This document shows positions 10,691 to 20,659 of a DNA stretch of 64,000 nt, in pieces (within the stretch, counting starts at the first letter, position 1; the number at the start of each line of letters is the position of its first letter). This stretch comes from Ceratopteris richardii (Eukaryota; Streptophyta; Polypodiopsida; Polypodiales; Pteridaceae). The notes under the pieces are model-generated. The model did not search any database, had not been told where the DNA came from, and saw nothing but the letters and a program-made list of their open reading frames with translations. The stretch spans positions 101,334,639 through 101,398,638 of the forward strand of contig CM035438.1 in assembly GCA_020310875.1 (NCBI GenBank), given 5' to 3'. A program made the position numbers and the translations under genes.

Positions 10691-11221
10691 ACTCTCGAAT
10701 GCAATGGGATGGTTGCATTAAAACAACACCTATTCCTGAACCACTAGCTTCAGTAACGACATGAAAGGGCTGTGAAAAGTCAAGTAACTGGAAAACAGGT
10801 GCATGTGAAAGTGCTTGTTTCAGTTTGTCAAAGGACTGTTGTTGGGTAAGTCCCCATGCAAATTTTATTTTCTTTTTCAACAACAAGGTAAGAGGCAATG
10901 CTAAATAAGAAAAATTTTGAACAAACTTCCTATAGAAACTAGCCAACCCAAGAAAAGAACGAACATCATTGACTGATTGTGGTGTAGGCCATTCTACGAT
11001 AATCTAATCTTTTTCGGATCCACATGCACACCTTCACTTGAAATAATATGTCCTAAATATTCTAGCTTATGTTGAAAGAAATAACTCTTTTCAGGATTAG
11101 CATAAAGTGTGTTCTCGTAACAAATGAAAAACTGTTTTAAGATGCTTTTCATGTTCACTATCATTCTTACTGTAAACAAGTATATCATCAAAGAATACAA
11201 GAACAAAAGCTTGGTAATCAA
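10689..11221 (-). pseudogene. Gyp-B RT thumb/connection and RNase H start
   Basis: Two minus-strand frames (10994-11221 and 10689-10946) carry LEYLGHIISSEGV and then the FLGLASFYRKFVQNF and VVTEASGSGIGVVL blocks that follow the RT palm in Ty3/gypsy elements. The RNase H catalytic Asp expected in TDASG is Glu here (TEASG). The frames are split by indels near 11110, 10960 and 10700. Confidence 0.85.
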
Positions 11222-11726
11222 GAAAAATATTGTTCATCATTCGTGCAAATGTCGTAGGGGCATTAGTAAGTCCAAAGGGCATTACCATAAATTCATAATG
11301 GCCGATTTGAGTTCTAAATGCAGTCTTTAAAATATCACTTTGTATCATACGAATCTGATGGTAACGCGATTTAAGATCAATTTTACTAAAGACATGAGCT
11401 CCTCGTAACTTATCTAAGAGATCATCTATTCGAGGAATAGGGTATCTATTCTTGATGGTAATCTTGTTAAGGGCTCTATAATCAATGCACATTCGATAAG
11501 TTTTATTGTTCTTCTCTACTAAGAGAATTGGTGCTCCAAATGGGGAAGAACTAGGCCTTATAAGTCCTTTTTGTAGCAAGTCTTTTACTTGGTTTACTAT
11601 TTCCTTTTGATGTAGTGGGCCATGTCTATAAGGTGCTTTATGAGGAGGAGAACTACCAGGGACTAAGTCTATGCTATGGTTAAAGGATCCTTGAGATGGT
11701 GGTAGTTCAGAGCAGACATAAAACAA
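11097..11726 (-). pseudogene. Gyp-B reverse transcriptase core
   Basis: RNA-dependent DNA polymerase fingers and palm. Visible landmarks in order are [70 protein letters not shown] and the active-site [10 protein letters not shown] (FFDD in place of the usual FLDD or YVDD). About 209 residues are open. It overlaps the protease frame upstream by about 58 bases in a different register and ends by frameshift near 11100. Confidence 0.92.
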
Positions 11727-12370
11727 TCCTTATAAGTACTCATGAAAGGTTTATATGCATCAGGAAGTGTATGAATATAAACATTGATGACGTTGACAAA
11801 AACAATGCATGAGTTGAATCCTTTCCTAAATGCACGCTTTACTTGAGTGTGACTAATCAATGGAAACGGTTGGAAATCATGCCGTACAGACAAAGTAATG
11901 ATTTGGCCTTTGAATTCAAAGTTAAAAGTATATGGATGGTAGTCAATACGTGGGTGATAATGGTGACAAAAAGGCATACCTAGTATAACATCGTAAGATT
12001 GCAAAGGTGTAATTAAAAATGTTCGTAAATCAATATATGGACCTATGCTAATCGTAACATTTTGCACTTCTCGTGTTACATTATAATGACTACCTTGAAA
12101 TGCAGCTTTCACTTTATACAAGGAAGGAAACGTTTGTAATTTAAGTTCCTGCACTAATAAATGTGAAATGAAGTCATGTGAACTACCATCGTCATGTAGA
12201 ATTTTAACTAGTTTATTATTTATTGTACCCTGCATGCAAAGGAGAGAGTGAAGAGAGATATCGTTACCCAAGGTACTTAAGTCCTTCTCCAATGATTCCT
12301 CTATCCAAATAGGAGGAATTTCTTCATTATGGACCTCCATATTATGCAATTGAGTTGTAGCCGGTTTCAT
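11669..12370 (-). pseudogene. Gyp-B protease region
   Basis: Retropepsin-like domain. HDDGSSHDF replaces the usual D(S/T)G, a swap that probably spoils the catalytic triplet, and the flap/C-terminal landmark is YDVILGMPFCHHY. The preceding 60 residues are a Leu/Glu-rich linker after gag. The frame covers 233 residues and overlaps the RT frame by 58 bases. Confidence 0.82.
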
Positions 12371-12379
12371 GTGAAGGGG

Positions 12380-12817
12380 TCACAATCTACACCTTATTTT
12401 TGTATGTACAGGTTTACCACAATTCCAGCAAGTGAGTCGTGGTCGCTTCTGTTGGGCATCCACCACTGAAGTTTGAAGGGTAGGTGGTTTGGTTGGTTGG
12501 AGAGATGAAGCAACAGGTGGAGTTGAGTACTTGGATTGTGGAGGACGAGAAAAACTATGGTAAGATGGGGCATTAAAAGTACGCTTCATAGGAAATGTAG
12601 GTTTAACATAAAGTGGTCGTAGGGTGTGAAGCTTAGCTTGGATTCCCACCTCCAAACCAACTACCATCATAAGGTTGTTTGCATCAATTTGTATCTTCTG
12701 GAGGACTTCATCACGTTGCCAGATTTTGTTCTGAGCTCCTCAAAGCTCATGGCGCAAGAGCTCTAGTTGTTGTTCAAGTGTTGCCTCAGGTAGATGTGAA
12801 TTATTGTAATCCTCCAT
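12380..12817 (-). pseudogene. Gyp-B gag remnant with one zinc knuckle
   Basis: On the minus strand an ATG at 12815-12817 opens a short Glu/Leu-rich helical segment (EATLEQQLELLRHEL), interrupted by a stop. It is followed by a Pro/Ser-rich stretch and the zinc knuckle CWNCGKPVHTKIRC (CX2CX4HX4C) near 12380-12430. The central capsid domain of a normal gypsy gag, about 200 residues, is absent, so gag has an internal deletion. A stop separates it from protease. Confidence 0.78.
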
Positions 12818-12855
12818 GATGCTCCTGGACCCTTAAGCTAGTGCTTTCCTCTCGG

Positions 12856-12985
12856 GATGTACCCTCAGGGAATGTACCCTAGCAGAAAAGTACCCTGTCT
12901 GGATGTACCCTGATGTACCCTCATAAGTGTACCCTGCGACATGTACCCTGGTGTACCCTAAGAAGTGTACCCTGAGACGCGCCAC
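12856..12985. repeat. TGTACCCT octamer repeats in Gyp-B leader
   Basis: The octamer (A/T)GTACCCT recurs about nine times at irregular spacing of roughly 10-20 bases between the LTR and gag start. On the minus strand it reads AGGGTACA. No other copy is seen in this window. It could be a protein-binding or RNA-structure element of the leader, or a minisatellite. Confidence 0.8.
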
Positions 12986-13059
12986 GTCGCGTCGCACTGT
13001 GCCGCCTTGAAAACTGCAAGTTATGTTAAATTTAAGGAGAGAGAACTTGAGTATCAACA

Positions 13060-13135
13060 CCAAGAGATGGAAGAGTGGTTAAAGTACTTCCCTTGAAAGT
13101 AGGAGGTTGTGGGTTCAAATCCTCCTACCTTAGGG
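13060..13135 (+). other. tRNA-derived (Pol III box-like) segment in Gyp-B leader
   Basis: Plus-strand TGGAAGAGTGGTTAAAG resembles a tRNA D-arm/A box, with a possible 4-bp D stem (GAAG/CTTC). GGTTCAAATCC fits the B-box consensus and sits in a T-arm-like hairpin with four of five pairs. The anticodon loop resembles CTTGAAA. The acceptor stem pairs poorly, so this is not a functional tRNA gene; a tRNA pseudogene or a SINE head is more likely. Confidence 0.4.
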
Positions 13136-13339
13136 ACTCTAAACCACTCTATTGCCACTCAAAAATTAAAATTGCCTCGCGCGTAGCCAACGGCTACCAA
13201 CGGTCGCCAAGGGAGCCTTGGGTGCCAATGTTGCCAATGTATTGCCTAAGTTATTGCCTAAGTTCTTTGCCTTAGTCGACGCCTGAGTCAATGCCGAAGG
13301 AGTAAACGTAGGAGCAAAGGTAGGTGAAAACGTAGGTTC

Positions 13340-13432
13340 TGGTTCTGGAACTGGAATAGAAACAGAAACCGAAGACGAAGACGAAGACGAAGACGAAGAT
13401 GCAGACGGAGACGGAGATGGAATCGGAGATTA
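13340..13432. repeat. GAAGAC/GGAGAC hexanucleotide tract
   Basis: Degenerate six-base repeats (GAAGAC, CGAAGA, GGAGAC) abut the truncated inner edge of the Gyp-B 5' LTR. They replace the last 44 bases of the LTR and the expected primer site. The Arg/Leu-rich open frames here are repeat artefacts. Confidence 0.8.
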
Positions 13433-13892
13433 CGAACGAAGAAAACACACAGAAAAATAGAGACAAGAAGAGACAAGACTAAACGCAGTATTGGGTGCAA
13501 TCTCCCCCCATGCACTCTGTTTCGACAGTACACAGAGTGCATGTATTTATAGGACTTTTGATTACGTCGAAAATAGTGGTTACATGAGGGCGGCTTCGAA
13601 AAGCAGGCGTGAAACTAAAAGTTGGTAACTTTTACAGAAAGCCATTGCTTTGAATAACAGAAACTGCGGTCTACAACGACCCTTATTCTAACCATTACTT
13701 TTCTAACAATAGAACCTTCTACGCAAGTTTATTTACAAGCTAAATAATAATTATTCGGATTATTGATATCTGCCCTTTCACGCCTTGCACGCTCCTCACG
13801 AACCTTCAGCTGCTATATCAGAAACATCAGAAACATATTAATACATTAATAATATAACACTTTAACAATGCATTGTTCAATAATATACAACA
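13433..13892 (-). repeat. Gyp-B 5' LTR (inner end truncated)
   Basis: Matches 2933-3162 and 8787-8995. It ends TACAACA at 13892, followed by the GTCCT duplication. A TATA-like CTATAAATAC (minus) is at 13543-13552. About 44 bases at its inner end are missing compared with the left LTR. Confidence 0.88.
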
Positions 13893-13936
13893 GTCCTAAG
13901 TGTGTTCACACACATCACTACCAAAATATATCAACA
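13893..13936 (-). repeat. Cop-F 3' LTR, second part
   Basis: GTCCTAAGTGTGTTCACAC to TATATCAACA continues the LTR broken at 2888. A purine-rich minus-strand tract (CCCAGGGGGGATT) follows at 13937-13950 as the polypurine tract, as in Cop-C. Confidence 0.85.
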
Positions 13937-13950
13937 AATCCCCCCTGGGA

Positions 13951-14518
13951 GGGATGCGGTGAGCAAGGAGCTGGCACACATGTATAATGAAGTTCCAAGC
14001 TATGTGGAAAGTGATCAATCCACAAAAGGAAGTGATATCAAAGCTTTGCGGAAAGCTTCAAACTTTTCCCTAGGCAGAGCCTTTGTGAAAAGGTCTACAA
14101 CATTATCCTGTGTAGACAAATATGCCAAATTGGTCTCTAGGAAAGAACATCTCTTGAACATAATGATAGTTCACCTCAATGTGCTTAGTTGGAGCATGGA
14201 ACACAAGGTTCCTTGCAATTGCCAATGTGATTTGACTATCTCTGAAGTTGGTGGTCATAGAAGAATGACCAACACCCAAATCAACCAAAATGCACCAGAG
14301 CCACAATTACTCAAAAGTCATTGTGAAACCTACCCTATTCTCAGCCTCATAACTAGAAGTGGCCATAGTAGGTTGTTTCTTGATCAACCAAGTTATGCAT
14401 GAGCTACCAAGTGTGAAGCAAAAACCACTGGTGGACACATGAGTGCCATAGCAACTATACCAATCTTACTAAAAAAAGCATGCAAACTTGGCAGTAATGA
14501 TCCCCCATTGGGACAAAA
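13951..14518 (-). pseudogene. Cop-F RNase H remnant
   Basis: The minus strand reads through the copia RNase H C-terminal half: SLLPSLHAFF, GSSCITWL-like and KKQPTMATSS-like segments, then LVFHAPTKHIEVNYHYVQE near 14150-14220. It parallels Cop-C 20720-21200. Several frameshifts are present. It is cut at about 14518, where it joins the 5' LTR remnant directly, so RT, integrase, protease and gag have been deleted. Confidence 0.8.
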
Positions 14519-14647
14519 CATCTCAAGTGACTCATTAGGGTTATAGGTGTATATACAAACTGGGGAAAATGAACTTCCTAAAGAGGGAAAAAGTCCCCCA
14601 GTGGTCCTAAGTCTGTTTGGACATATCACTACCAAAATAAATCAACA
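14519..14647 (-). repeat. Cop-F 5' LTR remnant
   Basis: Matches the outer half of the Cop-H LTR (32760-32884), ending AAATCAACA. CATTC (14648-14652) follows and pairs with CATTA at 2687-2691. Confidence 0.78.
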
Positions 14648-15010
14648 CATTCCTCCTATTCCTATCCCCAAATCTCACATTGATGAATAGTTAAAGTTGT
14701 TAAAAGAGAAAGTAAGCATGAATATTCTTGAATCCTCATCAGCCCCATATTCTAATAGATGTTTTATTTTGCAAAGAAGAATGGTAAGTTAATATTTGTT
14801 CAAGATTTGCAACCCGTTAATAAGGTTACTGTTAGAAATATTGGCATTGGTCCTGTTGTTGATGACTTTGTTGAAGCTTTTGGAGGGCATTCCATACATT
14901 TGATTTTCTTGGATGATAATTCTACCATTAAAAAACTTGTAGCACTGAATGAGTTGGTTAGAAGAATTCTCTTTCTCCTGCCATCAAATTCCTACATGTT
15001 TTCTGTTAAT
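14648..15010 (+). pseudogene. Gyp-E copy 1: reverse transcriptase fragment
   Basis: Resumes the Gyp-E sequence broken at 2691. Residues KKNGKLIFVQDLQPVNKV and IGIGPVVDDFVEAFGG match the RT fingers of the second copy at 22290-22420 (KKNGKLRLIQDLQPTNKV). The homology fades after about 14900 and is lost before the catalytic motif. Dead fragment of about 100 codons. Confidence 0.75.
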
Positions 15011-15699
15011 ACCAATTTGTGAATCAAACATCTTTATTATTTTTGTATGCCTTTTCTCCTTCAGTTTATAGAACTTGAGCAGACTTCACTCACAACCAAA
15101 AGGGACGCAAGGAAAATTGTACCAAAATGTTGAAATTAGAGCCAACGACGAGAATGACAATGGATGTGTTAATGCAATTCCATAGTTCTCTTCACAGTGC
15201 ATCACAATGAAGCACTTAACAGAGAAGATATAAGCTTTGCATCTCTTCATTAGATAGCAGGTTCAAGTTTACTTTTGAATTGAAGTGAAAGATTATTACC
15301 TCAAATGGACATCTAATGCATTGAATAAACTTGTCTGTAAACACTCCTTATGCACAAGTCTTGTTGACAAAGCTTCACATTGAATGCATATGTAGACTTT
15401 GAAAAAACAACCTAATGTTTCTTAAAGAAAGAAATATGTTGCTTTAAGAATGATCAGGTATAAGAGACCCTGCAAAATCTTTCAAGTTAGCCTTGTTCTC
15501 CAATCCAAGTCCTTCATTGATTTTTGTAAGGAAATATTTTATTGTTGCCCTTCAATCTTGAAGTCTTCATCTGCCTTTTTTTCATTTCTAATCTTCCAAT
15601 TCAATTATTAATTGCTCTTCACATTAAAATTTTTGTCATTGAATTGGCATCATTTGAAGATGCAATTCTTGGATGGTTGTGCTTAAATCTCTATTGTCA
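15011..15699. other. No gene recognised
   Basis: AT-rich sequence with no retroelement motif, RNA gene or repeat that I can identify. It probably belongs to decayed Gyp-E or older sequence. Confidence 0.5.
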
Positions 15700-15795
15700 C
15701 AAAGTTTCATAAAGGTAAGATAAAAGAATTGCATAAATGCCTTCCTTTGCTATGTGGGCCGACCGAGTTATATGCACTAGAACCACTGATCTAAC
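15700..15795 (+). pseudogene. Gyp-E integrase fragment
   Basis: About 95 bases match 1955-2050 of Gyp-E copy 1, the segment with GGTAAGATAAAAGAAT and GTGGGC...ATGCA(C/T)TAGAACCA. It marks the Gyp-E background into which Cop-D was placed. Too short for function. Confidence 0.65.
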
Positions 15796-15799
15796 AGCA

Positions 15800-16769
15800 T
15801 AGAAATCAGCTTACAATCATCCATACTGCTCTTTTCTAGCATACTCAAGGCATATTGCCTTTGCGACATCCATATCCCTATTTTTGCATGTATAACTTCA
15901 ATGCGCAAAAAATAGCATAGCACACCAAGATCTTTCATGTCAGATACCTACATAAGACGTTACTTGACCTCTTTAATGCTTTCTTCATTATCACCACCTA
16001 CAATCAAGTCATCAACATAAATCTTGATGCCATCATCATTCTTCGTTGCATATAATGAATGACTGCATCACACAGAAAATCCAATGGTGGTTGAGTAATC
16101 AGCAATCCTTGCATGACAAGCACGAGGGGCTTGTTTAAGCCCATACAAATCCTTTTGCAACTTGCAAAAATATTCTAGGTGCTTTGAGTCTTCATATCCT
16201 TGTGGCTTTTCAATGTATACTTCTTCATGTAACTCACCATGTAAGAAAGCATTCTTCACATCCATGTGATGCAAAGTCCATCCTTTTGTTGTAGCTAATG
16301 CTAATAGTAGACATTTTAGCTACAAGGTTGAATGTTTCCTCATTATCAATGCCATATGCATGTGCATATTCTTTTGCTACTGATCCTGCTTTATGTCCGC
16401 TTATGCTACCATTAGCATTGTGCTTTAGCTTGTAAACCCACTTGTAGCCTATGGGTTTCTTTCCTTGCGGCAATGGAACAAGTTGTCATGTTTCATTTCC
16501 ATAAAGTGCAACCATCTCCTCATCCATATCTTTCTTCGAATTTGCATTTCCAATTGCATCTTCAAAACAAGAGGGTTTAACATCTTGTATTACCTTGGTT
16601 ATGTACGCACAATGGCGAGCCATGTACCTATCATACATCTACCTTATGTTATTTTGATTCTTCGACCCAATCATGTTCAAAGTGTCCAACTTTACCACTA
16701 TTCTAACATCCTTTACTGTCATTACCTGAATCATTTCTTTGGAAATTTATGCAACGTCTTAGGCTCCCC
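15800..16769 (-). pseudogene. Cop-D reverse transcriptase fragment (split by Cop-C)
   Basis: Minus-strand Ty1/copia RT. From its N-terminal side: LPQGKKPIGYKWVYKLKHN, a decayed KARLVAKGYAQ segment (KAGSVAKEYAH), [45 protein letters not shown], then across a frameshift the active-site YVDDLIVGGDN and the downstream MSQRQYALSML. Sequence upstream of 16480 is the integrase-RT linker, cut at 16769 by Cop-C and resumed at 21525-21640. No LTR of Cop-D was found. It is distinct from all other copia copies here. Confidence 0.85.
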
Positions 16770-17000
16770 TGTTGATATATTTAGCTAGTGATGTGTGTGA
16801 ACACTCTAGGACTGTTGCGGCACTTTTTTCCCTCTTTAGGAGGTTTTTTTCCCTCGACTTGTATATATGTGTATTGCCCCAACAGGTTACTTACCTTTGT
16901 ACATTCTAGTGGTAATACATTCAGTATTGTGTGTTGTGCTCCAAGCTTCTTCTTCTTCCTTGTGTTGTTCACGTGCTTCCATAGGCATCTAACTCCAACA
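16770..17000 (+). repeat. Cop-C 5' LTR
   Basis: 231 bp, TGTTGATATATT to AACTCCAACA. Short, as in many small copia families. Followed at once by the primer site. Confidence 0.95.
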
Positions 17001-17016
17001 ATTGGTATCAGAGCAG
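17001..17016 (+). other. Cop-C primer binding site
   Basis: ATTGGTATCAGAGCAGG immediately follows the LTR. TGGTATCAGAGC is complementary to the 3' end of initiator methionine tRNA, the usual primer of plant copia elements. Confidence 0.9.
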
Positions 17017-17367
17017 GTCCTTGCTTCATCTAGGGTCCCTGCTTTATCTAGGGCGTCGTTGACACCCCTCTGGTCATAGTCTCATAATTGCACAAAATTT
17101 AGTGTGCATACTCAAGTTGATTAGGAGATCAAAACTGCTTCGCAGTGTTGTGTTGAAATCACGATCTGAGCTCGTTTCGGCCTCCGAACACACTATCACA
17201 GTGTTTGTAAAGGCTATTTAGTCTTTTTGTGCCAAAGTTATATACAAGTTTCCATTCGATAGTATAAGCATCTCAAAATCTACTACAGGTTTAGTAGAAC
17301 TCGTCAAGGTAGTTTTGTTCAACTTTTTCAGATACAATCATTTTTCTGCATCAAGATATTTTAGTTA

Positions 17368-18340
17368 ATGGCCATGGTTGAAAGCAATGATGTATTTTGT
17401 ATGTTGTCTATTCAGGATAAGTTGGGTGGTACGAATTACCCATTGTGGGCTTATATGATGCATCATGTATTGGTTGCAAAAGGACTGTGGAATATTGTGC
17501 AAGGTGTTGAAAAACATCCTATTACACTTGCAAATACAAGTACTGAAGCTGATGCAGACAGCATTGAAGATGATGATATTCTTCATGTTTCTGTTCATGC
17601 TATAGTTTTTGTTGCACCTACTATAGAGCCAATTTGTTGGGATGGCAGAGATGCTTAGGCACATGCATTGATAGCCTTTTCTGTCAAACATGTCATTATT
17701 CCTCACATTCGCTCTTGCAGAACAGCTAAGGATGCTTTGGATACACTTACCACATTGTATCAGGCTAGGAATGAGGCTCGTGTTGCTTACCTCCGAAAAC
17801 AGTTGGAGAGTGAGCATATGAATGAAGGTGATTCTATGGATATTTTTTTAACATAGATCAAAGTTTTGAGGGATTAGTTAATTTTTGTTGATGAGGTCTT
17901 GCCTGATAGTTCACTTGTGCAGACTATACTAAATGGTCTTCTCGATTCATACCAGAGTTTTGCTTCTACTCTTCGTTTGATGATGAAAGGCAATCCAAAA
18001 GCCTTAAAATTTGAGGAGTTGGTCTCTATTCTGTTGTAGGAAGATCAGTCTAGGCAGAATTGGTCCATTATGTGTGTTGCAGGTCAAGCTTTCTTGGCTA
18101 GTCAGAAGGGCAAAGGTAAATGGAGCTCTTCTACTAATAAGTAAAAATCTGCTAATTCTACACAATCAAAGAAGGAAGACAGAGAAGAAAAGAAAACAAA
18201 AAAACCGAAATTTTTTTGCACGTATTGTAAAGAAAATGATCGTCATAAAGAATTGTTCAAAACTAGCCGCAAAAGAGGCAAAGAAAAAAGAGGCTGGAAT
18301 GGTTGATGCAGAGGCCTCTACACTAAAAATAGAGTCTACT
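17368..18340 (+). pseudogene. Cop-C gag
   Basis: Starts at ATG 17368 (MAMVESNDVF). The N-terminal KLGGTNYPLWAYMMHHVL motif is the copia gag DUF4219-like opening. The capsid-type segment has WDTL-like and RNEARVAYLRKQLES motifs. The zinc knuckle near 18210 is CTYCKENDRHK, but it lacks the final Cys after frameshift, so it is broken. In-frame stops occur at 17656-17658 and 17854-17856 and later, and the frame changes near 18010. Cop-H carries the same gag nearly open and shows what is broken here. Confidence 0.88.
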
Positions 18341-18359
18341 AATCTAGTGCAGAATGAAG

Positions 18360-19636
18360 AATGGATGTTTACTATTGTTTGCAGTTTTGACCCATCCTCT
18401 CTTGAAGAGTGTATGTCTGCGGTAGACTTAGATGTTTGGTACTTTGATAGTGGGGCAACCAAACATATTACCTCGTAGTACAGTTTCTTCACTTCACTCG
18501 AGCCTACCCCTATAGGGAATCACATGCACCAACAACTCCTCTTATCCTATCATGGGAGTTGGTAAGATCATTCTGACTACTACTGATGGTAGTTCTTTCA
18601 CATTCTCAAATGCTCTATTTATTCCAGGGGTCAAGAAAAATCTGTTATCAGTTTCAGCTTTAGACAAGATTGGCTTGGTTGTGAAGTTTGTTGATGACAG
18701 ATGTACAGTTCATGATCTCTCAAATGGCGAGGATTATTACTTCTGGCATTTTATGTTGTGGGTTGTATAAGCTCATAGACTATGAAAATATGTGAATGAT
18801 TCTCAGGCTATGTTAGATGCAAAGCTTTGGTATGCACGCTTTGGTCATCTAAATTTTGCTAATTTGCTATGCCTGCATAAATTTGAAATGGTGTCCTCTT
18901 TGGCCAAACTTGAAGGCTGTATTTTGGGCAAAATGGAGTGTTCATGCTCCCCAAAGATGGTTTAATTCGAGCTACTTAGAAATTGCAGCTTGTACATAGT
19001 GATGTCTGTGGTCCTATGGAGACACCTTCTTTTGGAAACTATCTTTACTTTGTCACTTTCATTGATGATTTTTCCAGGCATGCATGGATATACCCATTGA
19101 AAGCAAAGTCCAAATTGTTTATGTGCTTCAAATAGTCTTTGGTTTTGGCTGAAAATCTGTGAGCATGTAAAATGGGCACCCTTCCTTCTGATCGAGGGGG
19201 GGAATATATATTTTTTGACTTTAATGCACTTTTGGCTGAACGTGGGATAAAACATCAGTGTACAGTGTTGTATACACCTTAACAGAATGGAGTTGCTGAA
19301 CGAAAGAACAGGTCACTCATAGAGATGGCAAGGTGTATGGTCAAGAGTCAGGCTTTACCACATAGTTTCTGGCTTGAGGCTATCATGTGTGCAGCATATG
19401 TATACAACAAGTGTCCCACTAAAACATTGTATTCTATCACTCCATATGAGGCTTGGCATGGTCGTAAGCCATTTGTTGCTCACCTACATGTTTTTGGTTG
19501 TCTAGCATATGCATTAGTGCCTGAACAACATTGCAGGAAATCGGATGATAAAGTAGAAAAATGTATTTTTGTTGGGTATAGTTCTAAAGCAAAGGGCCAA
19601 AATGGCTGGTGCAGACTTTGCATGACAGTAAATTAG
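18360..19636 (+). pseudogene. Cop-C protease and integrase
   Basis: The protease motif is intact as WYFDSGATKHITS (18435-18475), followed by a stop and frameshift. The pre-integrase region has ARFGHLNFANLL-like sequence. The integrase core shows the D of VHSDVCGP near 18990, a damaged second-Asp segment near 19190 and the E of GVAERKNRS near 19290, then open residues 19325-19636 with FWLEAIMCAAYVYN and YEAWHGRKP. About 230 bases present in Cop-H are deleted at about 19603, fusing integrase to the later linker (NGWCRLC). Multiple stops make it inactive. Confidence 0.87.
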
Positions 19637-19639
19637 ATG

Positions 19640-20640
19640 CACCTCTGCCATATCATACTCATTCAAGCTCTCATAGTGCCTCTTTTGCATCACATTTCTA
19701 TGTTATGGCTTCCTCTAGTCTATGTGATGAGAATGAGCCTATTTCATTTGATGAAGCACAAAATTATAAAAATTCAATGGGTGTTATGCAATCAGAATAT
19801 GATGCTATCATGAAAAATGGTACATGTTCTTTATGTGACTTGCCTCCTGTTCTTTATGTGACTTGCCTCCTGGCAAGAAGAGAATTGGCACTAAGTGGGT
19901 ATACAAGCTGAAGCGTAAGCCTGATGGAACAGTTGACATGTATAAGGCTAGGCTTGTTGCAAAGGGTTATGCACAAGAAAGAGGCATTGGTTTTGATGAA
20001 ACCTTTGCTCCTACATGCCGAATGACTACTATTCCTCGCATATGTGCACTTGTAGCTCATCATGGTTGGAATGTACATCGGTTGGACATTAAAACTGCAT
20101 TTCTGAATGGTAACTTGCATGAAGAAGTGTATGTTTTTCAGCCCAGTGGCTTTTTGTAGAAAGGGCACGAAAACCAAGTGTGCAGGTTGAAGAAGGCATT
20201 ATATGGTTTGAAGCATTATATATTAAGCGTGCTAATGATGTGCTTCTGATCATTTTTGTGTATCTTGATGACATGATGCTCATTGGTCCTCATGACAAGC
20301 ATATTGCTAATTTTAAGGCTGATTTGCATGCCTCATTTGAGATGTCTGATTTGGGGCATTTGCGTCATTATTTGGGCATTCAGTTTATGCAAGTTGATGG
20401 TAGAATGGCTTTGTGTCATGCAAAATATATTGACACATTATTGCAGTGTTTTGGCCTTGAAGATTGTAAACCTATTGCCACTTCTATGGAGAAAAGTTTA
20501 TGATTGAGTCTTCATGATGTTGGAGATGCATTTGATGGTGTTCTCTACTACCAAGCTTTTGGATGCTTGATTTACTTATCCATTACTTGGCCAGATATTC
20601 AGTTTGTTGTTTCACAGATGAGAAAATGTATGCATTGTCG
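19640..20640 (+). pseudogene. Cop-C reverse transcriptase
   Basis: RT landmarks in order: MQSEYDAIMKNGT, KKRIGTKWVYKLKRKPDGT, YKARLVAKGYAQERGI, LDIKTAFLNGNLHEEVY, then after a deletion in the LKKALYGLK region the active-site YLDDMMLIGP and FEMSDLGHLRHYLGIQF. A perfect 23-bp tandem duplication (19826-19848 and 19849-19871) shifts the frame before the KKRIGTKW block. Stops occur near 20158 and 20503. The catalytic Asp pair itself is preserved. Confidence 0.87.
19826..19871. repeat. 23-bp tandem duplication in Cop-C RT
   Basis: GTTCTTTATGTGACTTGCCT plus three bases occurs twice in a row. 23 is not a multiple of three, so it breaks the reading frame. Cop-H (29570-29600 region) has a single unit. 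Confidence 0.9.
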
Positions 20641-20659
20641 AGGTGCCAAGCATTGACTG

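Larger units (their letters stand above)
2889..13892 (-). mobile_element. Gyp-B: Ty3/gypsy element, minus strand, nested in Cop-F
   Basis: Bounded by TGTTGTCAGG at 2889 and ATACAACA ending at 13892, with perfect 5-bp duplications GTCCT (2884-2888 and 13893-13897). Gene order on the minus strand is LTR, leader, gag remnant (12817), protease (12370), RT, RNase H, integrase (to about 9540), tandem array, LTR. Domain order PR-RT-RH-INT makes it Ty3/gypsy. Gag lacks the capsid region, integrase lacks its C-terminal part and several frameshifts are present. Cop-A1 lies inside its 3' LTR. Without that insert it would be about 5.4 kb. Confidence 0.9.
2692..14647 (-). mobile_element. Cop-F: Ty1/copia remnant, host of Gyp-B
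   Basis: The 3' LTR is 2692-2888 plus 13893-13936, followed (minus sense) by polypurine tract, RNase H remnant and part of a 5' LTR ending at 14647. Flanks CATTA (2687-2691) and CATTC (14648-14652) fit a 5-bp target duplication with one change. The LTR matches those of Cop-C and Cop-H. Nearly all gag and pol is missing: RNase H joins the 5' LTR remnant at about 14518, so an internal deletion of roughly 4 kb occurred. Gyp-B lies inside the 3' LTR. Confidence 0.8.

Noticed and set aside
13060..13135. Functional tRNA-Ser gene
   Set aside because: Acceptor stem does not pair and the anticodon stem is irregular; kept only as a tRNA-like relic.
13288..13542. Arg/Leu-rich minus-strand frame
   Set aside because: Translation of the GAAGAC-type simple repeat at the Gyp-B LTR border.
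17365..17817. 150-codon minus-strand frame
   Set aside because: Shadow of Cop-C gag on the opposite strand; the same shadow appears opposite Cop-H gag (31928-32314).
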